Shown here in pieces: positions 1-7,659 of a stretch of DNA of 14,257 bases; the first letter of the stretch is position 1, and every line of letters begins with the position of its first letter. Both the position numbers and the translations under genes were made by a program. Origin of the DNA: Candidatus Thalassarchaeum betae (GTDB lineage Archaea > Thermoplasmatota > Poseidoniia > Poseidoniales > Thalassarchaeaceae); assembly GCA_022448665.1 (NCBI GenBank), contig JAKUUO010000030.1, positions 1 to 14,257 of the forward strand, written 5' to 3'. The notes beneath the pieces are model-generated. The model saw only the letters and a program-made list of their open reading frames with translations, made no database searches and was not told the origin of the DNA.

Positions 1-474
1 CTCGAAGCGCTTCTTCTCACCTCCGCTGAAACCGTCGTTGACATACCTCGAGAGGAAGCTGCGAGGAATGTCGAGAGTCTCCATGGCATCCTTCAGGGTG
101 TTTCTGAACTCCGTGCCCTTGGCGGCTTCCTCGCCCCTGATGCTCGCGACCGACTTCCTGAGGAAGTTGCCGACCTGCAGTCCCGGGACGGCCTGTGGGT
201 ACTGGAAGCAGAGGAACACGCCCTTGCGTGCTCTCTCCCACGGCTCGAGCTCCAAAAGATCCTCTCCGGAAAGGAGCACATCCCCCTGTTCGACCTCGAA
301 GTCGGGGTGTCCCATGATGATGTTCGCAGCTGTGGTCTTGCCACTGCCGTTACGCCCCATAATAGCGTGGATTTCTCCCGGTTTTATGACGAGGTCGATG
401 CCCTTGAGGATTGATACATCATCGATTCCAGCATGCAGATTTCTAATCTCTAGTAGCGGCGTGTCTTGGCCCAT
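1..474 (-). CDS. sufC: SufC, Fe-S cluster assembly ABC-type ATPase (partial, C-terminus off the left edge)
   Basis: The first 158 residues of a SufC-like ATPase are present, starting at ATG 474 and running off the window. Visible motifs are Walker A GRNGSGKTT (residues 40-48), the Q-loop in CFQYPQAVPGL (Q91), which has the SufC form, and the ABC signature FSGGEKKR (149-156). Walker B and the H-loop lie outside the window. In the known SUF pathway SufC is the soluble cytoplasmic ATPase that works with SufB/SufD to build Fe-S clusters; sufB would be expected just beyond position 1. A purine-rich AAGGGGA lies 5-12 bases before the start as a weak ribosome site. The gene diverges from an Fe-S scaffold gene across a region with a possible metal-responsive operator. 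The motif FSGGEKKR and the Q-loop separate it from transport ATPases, so the assignment is firm. Confidence 0.95.
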   Translation of the reverse strand, partial: MGQDTPLLEIRNLHAGIDDVSILKGIDLVIKPGEIHAIMGRNGSGKTTAANIIMGHPDFEVEQGDVLLSGEDLLELEPWERARKGVFLCFQYPQAVPGLQVGNFLRKSVASIRGEEAAKGTEFRNTLKDAMETLDIPRSFLSRYVNDGFSGGEKKRFE

Positions 475-522
475 GCTGTTCCCCTTGCTGGTACGCCGAC
501 TTAGGCCCCTTTTCAATCTCTC

Positions 523-545
523 CCTAAAGTTTAGGTCACCCTAAA
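523..545. promoter_or_regulatory. Three TTTAGG/CCTAAA half-sites between sufC and the nifU-like gene (possible DtxR-type operator)
   Basis: CCTAAA (523-528), TTTAGG (530-535) and CCTAAA (540-545) form two overlapping perfect inverted repeats: CCTAAAGTTTAGG with a 1-base centre and TTTAGGTCACCCTAAA with a 4-base centre. A further TTAGG is at 501-505. TTAGG...CCTAA half-sites resemble boxes bound by DtxR/IdeR-family metal-dependent repressors, which would suit control of Fe-S assembly genes. The sites cover the A/T-rich stretches that could be TATA boxes for both divergent genes. Symmetry is seen directly; the regulator is inferred. Confidence 0.5.
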
Positions 546-550
546 AACAG
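541..550 (+). promoter_or_regulatory. TATA-like box of the nifU-like gene
   Basis: CTAAAAAC is centred about 26 bases before ATG 571, the spacing expected between an archaeal TATA box and a transcription start. This would give a leaderless mRNA starting at or next to ATG 571. It overlaps the last CCTAAA half-site, so a bound repressor would block it. Inferred from spacing only. Confidence 0.4.
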
Positions 551-570
551 ATTGCACACTCGGTGTGGCG

Positions 571-1068
571 ATGAAGTCCGGTGAAGACGACCCCCCTCCT
601 CTGTCCGACAGTCTCGAGGAGGCCTATCGGGCTCAGATTGAGGCAGCGATTCAGAAGGAGTCCGAGAGGAGGGTGACAGAGGCCCACGACCCGGTTGAGA
701 TCGCTCGTCTCGAGGCGCTCTCTCTCGTCGAACTGGTCGAGAGCGAAGACTCCGACTTGATACCAGCACTGATGGCCAGACTGGGTCCCGTAAGGGCCGC
801 TCTGGACGGTCACGGCGGAGGCCTGGTGGTCACCGAGGCGGAAATCGAGGAGATGTACAGCGGGGGCTCGGCACTGTCGCTGGTTCTCGACTTGGATGGG
901 GCTTGTGTGTCCTGCGGAGCCGCTCCTGGCACGCTCAAGGGTATCCAAGACGATCTTCTGATGGACTCCGAGGTCATCGCGGTGCGCTTCAGCGTGGCTA
1001 TGTTGGAGTGGTTCGACGAGCTCCAGCGCGACTTCGTGCTCAAGCACGGTGGTGTCGTATTCGTCTAA
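571..1068 (+). CDS. NifU-like C-terminal-domain Fe-S scaffold protein
   Basis: A 165-residue protein from ATG 571 (GTG 565 is an in-frame alternative two codons upstream). Residues about 65-145 match the NifU C-terminal (Nfu) pattern: GPVRAALDGHGGG (72-84), a beta stretch, then DGACVSCGAAPGTLKGI with the CxxC pair C112/C115, then a helix and a second beta strand. In Nfu proteins this CxxC holds a transient [4Fe-4S] cluster for delivery to apoproteins. The N-terminal 60 residues are acidic, helical-looking and not recognised. Divergence from sufC across a shared operator-like region supports a role in the same cytoplasmic Fe-S pathway. ATG 571 was preferred because a TATA-like box lies about 26 bases upstream. 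The stop overlaps the end of maf on the other strand by four bases. Confidence 0.85.
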   Translation: MKSGEDDPPPLSDSLEEAYRAQIEAAIQKESERRVTEAHDPVEIARLEALSLVELVESEDSDLIPALMARLGPVRAALDGHGGGLVVTEAEIEEMYSGGSALSLVLDLDGACVSCGAAPGTLKGIQDDLLMDSEVIAVRFSVAMLEWFDELQRDFVLKHGGVVFV

Positions 1069-1706
1069 TCGAGGGACTCGAGCAGCGCATCCATCGCCGT
1101 GTGAGCGAAGCCTAGAACAGTGACCTCGAAACCATCTATGAGCACGGCGTTCCGGCCAGCATGGCCCCCTAGGTCGTAAGCCCCTGCTTTGCCGTGCCAC
1201 GACTCGTTGCGAACCAACTCGACCAGCCGGTCCTCACTCAGATCCTCAAACTCGACCACCGCTGAATCTGTCCAGACGTTCGCGCTCCATCCTCCATGCA
1301 GTACCTCCGTCCCTTCTTGCTGCCCGTCCGGTGGGTACAGGAGCGCCGTAGAGGACCATACACGATGCCTGCGGCCTGAGAGCCTCAAGAGCATCGCCGC
1401 GGCGGCTACCGCATCATCCGGCTTACCCATTGCAACTAGCGGATCCTCGGGATCCTCGACGAGGGTGTCTGCAACCACTACGAGCTTGAAATCCGAGTTA
1501 CCAGAGAGAAAAATCTCCCTAGCGGCCGCCTCTGCCTTGGCCAGACATGTGGCTTCGGCCTGTACGCCGACCTCCAAGCCAACGCTCGGTCTGGACTCCG
1601 CAGATATCAGTGGCCGGACTTCTATGTCCGTACCGGTTCCGTCTACCCAGTCACTCAGCCACGAGTGCCGCCGAGGGGAGGCCGAGGCGAGAAGAAGCAG
1701 TGCCAT
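1065..1706 (-). CDS. maf: Maf-like nucleoside triphosphate pyrophosphatase
   Basis: A 213-residue protein, close to the usual Maf length of about 190-210. The N-terminus LLLLASASPRR (3-13) is the Maf signature. It is followed by VVVADTLV (77-83) with the conserved Asp D80, AMGKPDDA (92-99), LSGRRHRVWSS (109-119) and the C-terminal KAGAYDLGGHAG (173-184). Family members hydrolyse non-canonical or modified nucleoside triphosphates (dTTP/UTP or modified pyrimidines, depending on subgroup) to the monophosphate, a house-cleaning job in the cytoplasm; the subgroup cannot be fixed by eye. ATG 1706 lies only 9 bases after the stop of the giant subtilase gene upstream, so the two are probably co-transcribed. 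The 3' end overlaps the convergent nifU-like gene by 4 bases, leaving no room for a terminator. Confidence 0.93.
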   Translation of the reverse strand: MALLLLASASPRRHSWLSDWVDGTGTDIEVRPLISAESRPSVGLEVGVQAEATCLAKAEAAAREIFLSGNSDFKLVVVADTLVEDPEDPLVAMGKPDDAVAAAAMLLRLSGRRHRVWSSTALLYPPDGQQEGTEVLHGGWSANVWTDSAVVEFEDLSEDRLVELVRNESWHGKAGAYDLGGHAGRNAVLIDGFEVTVLGFAHTAMDALLESLD

Positions 1707-1715
1707 CCAAGCACC

Positions 1716-4700
1716 TCAGAAGGCGATGCGCTCGTCGCACACCGGGCACTTCGTGGTCTTCACACCGGCTGGCGCCTCGAATCTGCTGGAGCAACTGGGG
1801 CACATCACCGGACGATTCAGAGGTGGCAGTTCAGGGGGAGCGGGCGCTCCCTCAGGCAGCGCCTCATGAGCGGTGGAAGTTTCGGGCGCTGGAAGTGGCG
1901 GCAGGGCCTCGGGAGCGGTTGCCACACTACTCCTCAACTCCCTGCGCTCCCTGCGTTCACCAGCCCCCTCGTTGATGTCGACCAACTCAACTATCTGCGC
2001 GTCGTCAGCCTCACTGGTGGTGACCGCTATGTCATCCTCGTCGATGACGTCTACCACGTCCTCCTCCAGAAGCACGGATCCGGATGCCTCGGTCCTCCTG
2101 CGACCCCTCATCCACCTGACTGCTCTGGCGGAGAGGGTAGTCAGGACGATGGCGCACAGCAGGAGGATGGTGATGGCGAAGCCTCCGAGCAGGATATTGA
2201 AGTTCTGATCATCGAGCCCCAGCGCGTGTCTTACCTGATCCAATAGCGAACCGTCTCCATTGTTAGGACCGTTGTCGTCTATCAGGGCCCTGATCTGCCA
2301 TCCGCTGGCTGAGGTGTGGATGATGACGGTCTCGCTGCTGGCAGGGGAACGGTCGACGAGGTAGAGGAAACCCAAATTCAGCCGGTTGGAGATACCCAGC
2401 CAACCGTCTTCAGCATCGATTATCCCGTACTGGACCTGCGGGCCGGTCGGTCCGACCATGTCGAAGAAGAGTTGAACGCCCCTCTCCACCTCAATCATAT
2501 CGATTGTGCTAATGCCCCGTGCAGGGTATCTCCGACTGAGGTTATCGATGGCTTCGAATGACGAGTCTGACACAATCGCCACCAATTCAGCCTCGTGTTC
2601 TTCTCCCTCTCTCCAGGCTGCTACGATTCGCTCCTCATCGTCGACGATTAGGACCTTCATGCAACCGAGTGAAGCCTCGTCACCGATGGCCTTCTTGAAG
2701 GTCCAGGATGCCTGTTCCACGAGGCCGTGTGCATACCACAGCCCCAGCCTCTCGATTCCGGTTGAGTCGCTTCTAATCGACTGGTAGAGGAGGTGGGCAC
2801 CATCGTCATCTCCGATTTCCACGTCCACCGGGTCTGCCGTGCCCGGGATGAGGTCTATCTCACTCACCACATGGGGTGTCAACTCCCAGTCCGAGGATTT
2901 GGTCGGAGCATCGGCGTGGAGCAGGAAGACGCTGGTAAGGTCCTCGTAAGTACCTCCGGTGAAAAGGTCGCGATGGTATCCTGCAACCAAGACCTCCGAG
3001 TCTTCGACGTCGATGTCGATTCCCCAGTACTTGCCGTCAGACAGCAGAATCGGCTCCAGCAGGTCCTGAATGGGAGTTATCTGGCAGGTCGCATCGATCG
3101 TAGAGTAGCTCAGCGTCTGCTGGAAGTAGCCACTCGAATCTAGGAACCTCCTCGTCCAGACCACATGGGCCACCCCGTCCTCGTTGCTCCAGATTGCGAT
3201 GTCGCCAGACCACATGTCGTCCAGGACATTGGTGCATGCTGTAATGCCTAGGTTCGAGTTCAGTCTGTAAAGCCCTAACTGGCCGTTCTTCTCGGTGATG
3301 ACGAGGCCTTCGTCATCGAGGTCGATGACTTCGATTGGCATCTCGCCAGATTCGAAGCTCATCGATCTCGCTCCGGAGAGAGTGGACTCGTCGACTAGGA
3401 TGGTTGCCTCGACCTGGTTGTTGGTCCAGTCGAGGTCGGCCAAGGCCGAGCCAGAGAGCGTAATCCTGATTTCCAGTGGCCCCGACTCGTTCTCCCTGTG
3501 GGCGAACGATATCTGCGAAGCACCCTGTCCTACCACTAGTGATATTGCGGTCGATGAGACCAGTTCCCAACCCTTTTCGGTCATGATCTCGAGCATCGCC
3601 TCCACACCGGTCGCATCGCTTGAGCCTAGATTGTCCACTCTAGCTGTGATGAGGAACTGCTCATCCGGGTGCGGGATGGTGGGCTCCGTGCGAACAGCGC
3701 CCTCGCGGAAGGCCAGGTCGATGCCCTGCGGCCTCTGGATGACCGGGAATGTAAGTGACTGTTCGTTGTCGGTCTCGTCGTTCTCCTCGATAGTGTCGGC
3801 TGGGTCCAGGGAGACCATGATTACCTTGTTCCCGACTGTCGTCGGGTTCCAGTACAGCACTATCTCGACGATGTCGCCGCTGTCTATACTCGGCAGCACC
3901 AGCTCATCCTTACGGGCTCCGTCTTCGTAGAGCGAGATGGCGAGGTTAGAGGCCGCTAAGTCGCCGTCGTTGCGTATCTCGCAGCGGACCTCGAGGAATG
4001 TGTTGACGTAGGTCTCCGAGAGCGGGATGCCGTATTCCTCGACCGACAGGCCGGTTCTGAATATCAGGTCTGGTGCCGGCGGGTCGTTGTCGACCTCAAC
4101 GGTTCTGCGGATTTCCTCAGAGTGCACTCCGTCACCGCTGATTATCCTGACCGAGAGCCGGTAGAAGCCATCGTCGACCTCCTCGGTGTTCCAAGTGACC
4201 GACCAGTCGCCGTTCCCACTGCCGCTGCCGCCGAAGGTCTGGGCGGTCTCCCATGAATTGGTACCGAGTCGCCATTGCACGGTCCCGCCGTTAACCGACT
4301 CCCAAGTCCCGTAGACGTTGATGGAGCCGGTGACTGTATCCTGTCCACTGGGACCGCCCATAGTGACTTCGACCAGGCCGACCTCGTGCTTCTGCTCCAC
4401 GACGTCGCTCCATTGGTCGAACTGATTCCTAGCCTGAGCCTCGATGCTTACCTCAAGGATGTTGATCTCGTCCTCGGTGAACTCTGGTAGGGTAAAGGGA
4501 GCGCTCCAGTTGGTCGTACCTTGAGCTGTGTGCCAGTCGAGCAGGATGACCTCTCTCTTCGGCTCGCCCTCCGGTCTGTGGGTATATGAGATCCTGACAG
4601 CGACCTCCTCGATAGTGCCGTTGGTCTCGGCATCCTCGTCGATATGGCCTCGGGCGCTGTAGGTCTCGCCCTCTATCAGCCAGGATTCCTCTTCGGGATT

Positions 4701-6500
4701 CTCGATGACCACCCAATCGCCCGAACCGGCTGGGGGCGGCTCGGTTCCGTTGCCCGGATCGGGTGGATCGACCCCCCCTCCGAGCATCGCCTCGAGAATC
4801 ATATTGCCGTCGACGATGCCGAACCCGTACTGATTGTTCCACTTGTCGGTGATGCTGGGCTGGGATGCTGAGCCACGCCTCTCCGAGTTGTTTTGTAACA
4901 GATCCTTGACCTCCTGCGGATCAACACTGTCGTCTATCTGGAGCATGACGGCGACGAATCCGGCTACAGCTGGAGCCGACATGCTGGTCCCTGTCATCTG
5001 GGTGTAACTGTCCTCAGCCAGAGGTCTGGGTGCCCCCGGGATACTGCTGCTGGAAGCAGCGTGTTGGGCAGACATGATGTTGGATCCTGGCGCGACCACG
5101 GTGGGCTTCAGTTCCTCCCACTCGTTTTCGTCCCCGTCGTCCTCCCGTGGACCCGAGTTAGAGTAGGATTCAATCATGTCATCACCACGCTCTATCGTGT
5201 TCTCGTCGTCGATCGCGCCTACCGTTATGGCGCTGTCAGCAGCTCCCACAGAGGTAATCCTGCGCCTACCGTCGTTGCCGATGGCAGCGACTGGCACGAT
5301 TCCCGCATCCGCAGCTTCGTCCACGGCTCTGGCTTCCGCGTTGGAGCCGTTGTCACCGGGATCATCACCTTGTGGGTCGGAGCCCGAGCCGAAGGACATC
5401 GACATCACGTCGATGCCCTCGCTGGACTCGTTGTTACCCCAGTCATGGTCGACGTTGTCTATCACCCATTGTATGCCTCTCAGGGTAGCGGCGGAATTGG
5501 TTGCCCCTGCATCGCTCATGACCTTGACATCGACCAGATAGGAGCCTGGTGCGTAGCCTTGGTTGATTCTGCGTTCATCTCCGGTGCCCAAAGCGATTCC
5601 AGCAACGTGAGTGCCGTGACCGTCACCATCGTCGGGGTCGTTATTGCCGTCGTCGCAGTCCTGTGAGTTCCATGAGGTCGCATCGCAACCCCCTATCCAC
5701 TTCGGGTCAGCGAGCTCATCAGGTTCCTTCTCGTTGTCGTTGTTGTTGTCCGAGAAGTCGTCCAGCGAGAAATGCTCGTTGTCCACTCCGGTGTCGAGGA
5801 TCGCGATGACGACGCCAGAACCGTCGTAGCCGAAGTCCCGCATCGTCTCGTCGAAGATGTCCGAGTCGCGGACCTTGGAACCTCTTGGGGCGTTGTCAAG
5901 CAGTGGGACTAACACGTTCTGCTCTTCGATCATTACCACTCCCTCAAGGTTCCAGATGTCAATCAGCGAGCTTACGGGAACATGGTCGATGACTATCGAA
6001 TCGAGGATGTGCAGGACGTCAAACCACGACCCCTCTTCGCTCCAGCCGTGTTCGTGCAGGACCTCCTTGATGGCTAGTATGCTAGTAGGGCCAGGTTGCC
6101 AGGAGTAGTCAACCACGATGGCTACAGTCGCAAGCCCGTCAGCACCGGTTATCGACGTAGTGGACACCGATTCTCTCTCTCCTGCGATGATTCGCTGCAG
6201 CCGGTCGTCCATACCGTCCGAGTCGAGGTCGTACCAGTAGCCGAACCACCATCCTGGATCCTCCACAGGCCACCCGGCATCACCGGAGGGGAAGCCCGGG
6301 GAGCGGTCCTTCGGGGGGCATTCATGCTCGCCGCACATCAGAGGAGGAGGGAGGTTCAGATCGGGCCGGACCTCGGCATCAGCCTCCTTATCGGTGATGC
6401 CGGGAGTGGTGACAAGAGCACTCGCACCCATCGAGAAGTCCATGACAAGTAGTAGTGCGACAGCAATCAGTGGTACTGCCGGGTGTCGACTTCTGACCAT
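1716..6500 (-). CDS. Giant membrane-anchored subtilisin-like (S8) protease with CARDB, propeller-like and zinc-ribbon modules
   Basis: A 1594-residue protein. Order of parts: Sec signal peptide (about 1-29, hydrophobic core 9-20); a possible Ca-binding DLDSDGMDD (91-99); a propeptide-like region (about 120-200); S8 domain (about 215-575) with Asp in AILDTGVD (D236), His in GDGHGTHVAG (H295), oxyanion Asn in AAIGND (N409) and Ser in TGTSMSAPAVAG (S506); a Pro/Gly linker; two Ig-like modules (about 597-807); two CARDB-like domains (about 808-921 and 926-1037); a propeller-like region (about 1050-1408); one membrane helix (about 1434-1457) followed by RWMRGRRR; an acidic then Pro-rich tail; and a terminal zinc ribbon CPSC...CPVC (C1567, C1570, C1585, C1588). 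The triad is complete, so it should be an active exported protease held in the membrane, with a cytosolic tail of about 130 residues. ATG 6500 was chosen over in-frame GTG 6566 because the signal peptide begins there and a TATA-like box lies about 35 bases upstream. Substrate unknown. Confidence 0.93.
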   Translation of the reverse strand: MVRSRHPAVPLIAVALLLVMDFSMGASALVTTPGITDKEADAEVRPDLNLPPPLMCGEHECPPKDRSPGFPSGDAGWPVEDPGWWFGYWYDLDSDGMDDRLQRIIAGERESVSTTSITGADGLATVAIVVDYSWQPGPTSILAIKEVLHEHGWSEEGSWFDVLHILDSIVIDHVPVSSLIDIWNLEGVVMIEEQNVLVPLLDNAPRGSKVRDSDIFDETMRDFGYDGSGVVIAILDTGVDNEHFSLDDFSDNNNDNEKEPDELADPKWIGGCDATSWNSQDCDDGNNDPDDGDGHGTHVAGIALGTGDERRINQGYAPGSYLVDVKVMSDAGATNSAATLRGIQWVIDNVDHDWGNNESSEGIDVMSMSFGSGSDPQGDDPGDNGSNAEARAVDEAADAGIVPVAAIGNDGRRRITSVGAADSAITVGAIDDENTIERGDDMIESYSNSGPREDDGDENEWEELKPTVVAPGSNIMSAQHAASSSSIPGAPRPLAEDSYTQMTGTSMSAPAVAGFVAVMLQIDDSVDPQEVKDLLQNNSERRGSASQPSITDKWNNQYGFGIVDGNMILEAMLGGGVDPPDPGNGTEPPPAGSGDWVVIENPEEESWLIEGETYSARGHIDEDAETNGTIEEVAVRISYTHRPEGEPKREVILLDWHTAQGTTNWSAPFTLPEFTEDEINILEVSIEAQARNQFDQWSDVVEQKHEVGLVEVTMGGPSGQDTVTGSINVYGTWESVNGGTVQWRLGTNSWETAQTFGGSGSGNGDWSVTWNTEEVDDGFYRLSVRIISGDGVHSEEIRRTVEVDNDPPAPDLIFRTGLSVEEYGIPLSETYVNTFLEVRCEIRNDGDLAASNLAISLYEDGARKDELVLPSIDSGDIVEIVLYWNPTTVGNKVIMVSLDPADTIEENDETDNEQSLTFPVIQRPQGIDLAFREGAVRTEPTIPHPDEQFLITARVDNLGSSDATGVEAMLEIMTEKGWELVSSTAISLVVGQGASQISFAHRENESGPLEIRITLSGSALADLDWTNNQVEATILVDESTLSGARSMSFESGEMPIEVIDLDDEGLVITEKNGQLGLYRLNSNLGITACTNVLDDMWSGDIAIWSNEDGVAHVVWTRRFLDSSGYFQQTLSYSTIDATCQITPIQDLLEPILLSDGKYWGIDIDVEDSEVLVAGYHRDLFTGGTYEDLTSVFLLHADAPTKSSDWELTPHVVSEIDLIPGTADPVDVEIGDDDGAHLLYQSIRSDSTGIERLGLWYAHGLVEQASWTFKKAIGDEASLGCMKVLIVDDEERIVAAWREGEEHEAELVAIVSDSSFEAIDNLSRRYPARGISTIDMIEVERGVQLFFDMVGPTGPQVQYGIIDAEDGWLGISNRLNLGFLYLVDRSPASSETVIIHTSASGWQIRALIDDNGPNNGDGSLLDQVRHALGLDDQNFNILLGGFAITILLLCAIVLTTLSARAVRWMRGRRRTEASGSVLLEEDVVDVIDEDDIAVTTSEADDAQIVELVDINEGAGERRERRELRSSVATAPEALPPLPAPETSTAHEALPEGAPAPPELPPLNRPVMCPSCSSRFEAPAGVKTTKCPVCDERIAF

Positions 6501-6517
6501 GGCTCTCTCAGAGAGCC
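6501..6517. repeat. Perfect inverted repeat directly before the subtilase start
   Basis: GGCTCTC-TCA-GAGAGCC has perfect 7-base arms and a 3-base centre, and touches the start codon at 6500. The likely transcription start, judged from the TATA-like box at 6531-6540, falls inside it, so a repressor operator at the start site is as plausible as a hairpin in the mRNA leader. Confidence 0.5.
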
Positions 6518-6530
6518 AAACTCGGATGAG

Positions 6531-6540
6531 GTTTAATCCC
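6531..6540 (-). promoter_or_regulatory. TATA-like box of the subtilase gene
   Basis: On the minus strand the sequence reads GGGATTAAAC, centred about 35 bases before ATG 6500. This predicts a transcript beginning near 6509 with a leader of roughly 9 bases. It lies in the 70-base gap after the rhomboid gene and would give the protease and maf their own promoter. Confidence 0.4.
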
Positions 6541-6570
6541 AACCTGTCCGGGATTGCCCGACGCACCCGT

Positions 6571-7605
6571 TCACGGCCATTTCACGTGAGAGCCGACCAG
6601 AGCGCAGCGCAACCTGCAGCTCCCCCCACTCATCTCGGTAATTATCTCGCCATCACAGACGGGGCAGATTGTGTGCTCCGAAAGCTCCTCGAGCCAGGCT
6701 CTGCGGGTCTCCAGCTCATCCCCTTCCTCCCGTAGTCTCCTGAGTATGCGAGCAGCCCCGCCCTGCAGTGGTTTGTCAGCTGCCGCCCACGGATCGTCAT
6801 CGAGGCTTCCCATGCGCTCCTTGGCCTGTTCCCTGATGGCTTCCGCCCGCCCCGATCCGGTGGCTGATTCCTGTGGTGAGTCGAGCGAGCTGGGGGCCCC
6901 TCTGGCAATCGGCCTCGCCAGTATGTAGGCCAGGAAGAAACCACCTACATGGGCCATATGGGCTATGTTCGATTCACCAGCGGTCCCCGCCTGGAGTTCA
7001 TACATCTGCCAGACCTCCAGGCCGAGCCTGATGAAGACAATCAACCAGACCGGCCAAGCCCGGATTAAGAACAGCAGCGGAAACTCCACCTTGTCCTCGG
7101 GCCAGCAGGCCATGTAAGCCCCTAGTAGTCCGAATGCAGCCCCGCTGGCTCCGATAGCCGGAGCTGACGACTCTGGATGAGAAAGTATCCAAGCCACATT
7201 TCCTCCGATGAACCCCAAGAAGTACACCGCCAACCACCTACGTCCACCCAGCCTCTGCTCTAGTGGGATTCCAACCAGAGCGATTACCAGTACGTTGCCG
7301 AGGACATGGACCCAGTCTGCGTGGAGCCACGCCGCAGACACCATTCTGTACGACTCAGAAAGATCGCCCATGAGGTCCGGCTTGATGCCGAAGAGGTCGA
7401 TCATCCATGCGAAGTGCATCGGGATCCCGGTCAATATCGAATGTGCGAACTGCACGAAGGCCACGAGCATCAACGAGAGCACGGTGGCCAGCGCGAGGCT
7501 GGTTTCGCCACGCGCCGCGGAGACGTAGGGGGCCACCGCGGCAGCGACCAATATTCCGACCACAATCAGGTCGCTGCCCGCCAAGTCAGCCCACTCGACT
7601 ACCAT
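6571..7605 (-). CDS. Rhomboid-family intramembrane serine protease with Cys-rich cytosolic tail
   Basis: A 344-residue polytopic membrane protein. The rhomboid core is clear: HADWVHVLGN (95-104; the HxxxxHxxxN helix), GASGAAFGLLGAY (152-164) with catalytic Ser S154, and AHMAHVGGF (215-223) with catalytic His H219. Two extra hydrophobic segments precede the core. After about residue 231 the chain is soluble: a Ser-rich linker, a charged helical stretch (252-310), and a terminal Cys module TICPVCDGE...SCRLRC (C314, C317, C330, C334) that looks like a zinc ribbon. Rhomboids cut transmembrane helices of client proteins within the membrane. It starts at ATG 7605, diverges from the ccm genes and lies 70 bases upstream of a membrane-anchored subtilase on the same strand. 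Its client is unknown; the neighbour, which has one C-terminal helix, is a candidate. Confidence 0.93.
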   Translation of the reverse strand: MVVEWADLAGSDLIVVGILVAAAVAPYVSAARGETSLALATVLSLMLVAFVQFAHSILTGIPMHFAWMIDLFGIKPDLMGDLSESYRMVSAAWLHADWVHVLGNVLVIALVGIPLEQRLGGRRWLAVYFLGFIGGNVAWILSHPESSAPAIGASGAAFGLLGAYMACWPEDKVEFPLLFLIRAWPVWLIVFIRLGLEVWQMYELQAGTAGESNIAHMAHVGGFFLAYILARPIARGAPSSLDSPQESATGSGRAEAIREQAKERMGSLDDDPWAAADKPLQGGAARILRRLREEGDELETRRAWLEELSEHTICPVCDGEIITEMSGGSCRLRCALVGSHVKWP

Positions 7606-7659
7606 GTCATCCCCTCTGAGCCGTGCGGCTCGAGCGAATAGCCGCTTCGACCCTTGATG

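Noticed and set aside
5061..5666. Long open frames on the plus strand opposite the subtilase gene (also 3295-3930, 1189-1869 and others)
   Set aside because: They lie antisense to well-supported coding regions, show no recognisable motif and are expected by chance opposite GC-rich genes.
5725..5755. Short GTT/GTC repeat-like run
   Set aside because: It encodes the Asn/Asp-rich loop SDNNNDNE of the subtilase and is explained by that composition rather than by a DNA repeat.
6501..6566. In-frame GTG 6566 as the subtilase start, adding 22 residues
   Set aside because: The signal peptide begins at ATG 6500, the extension would put a non-signal sequence before it, and a TATA-like box and inverted repeat lie inside the extension. 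It remains possible because GTG 6566 is 4 bases after the rhomboid stop.
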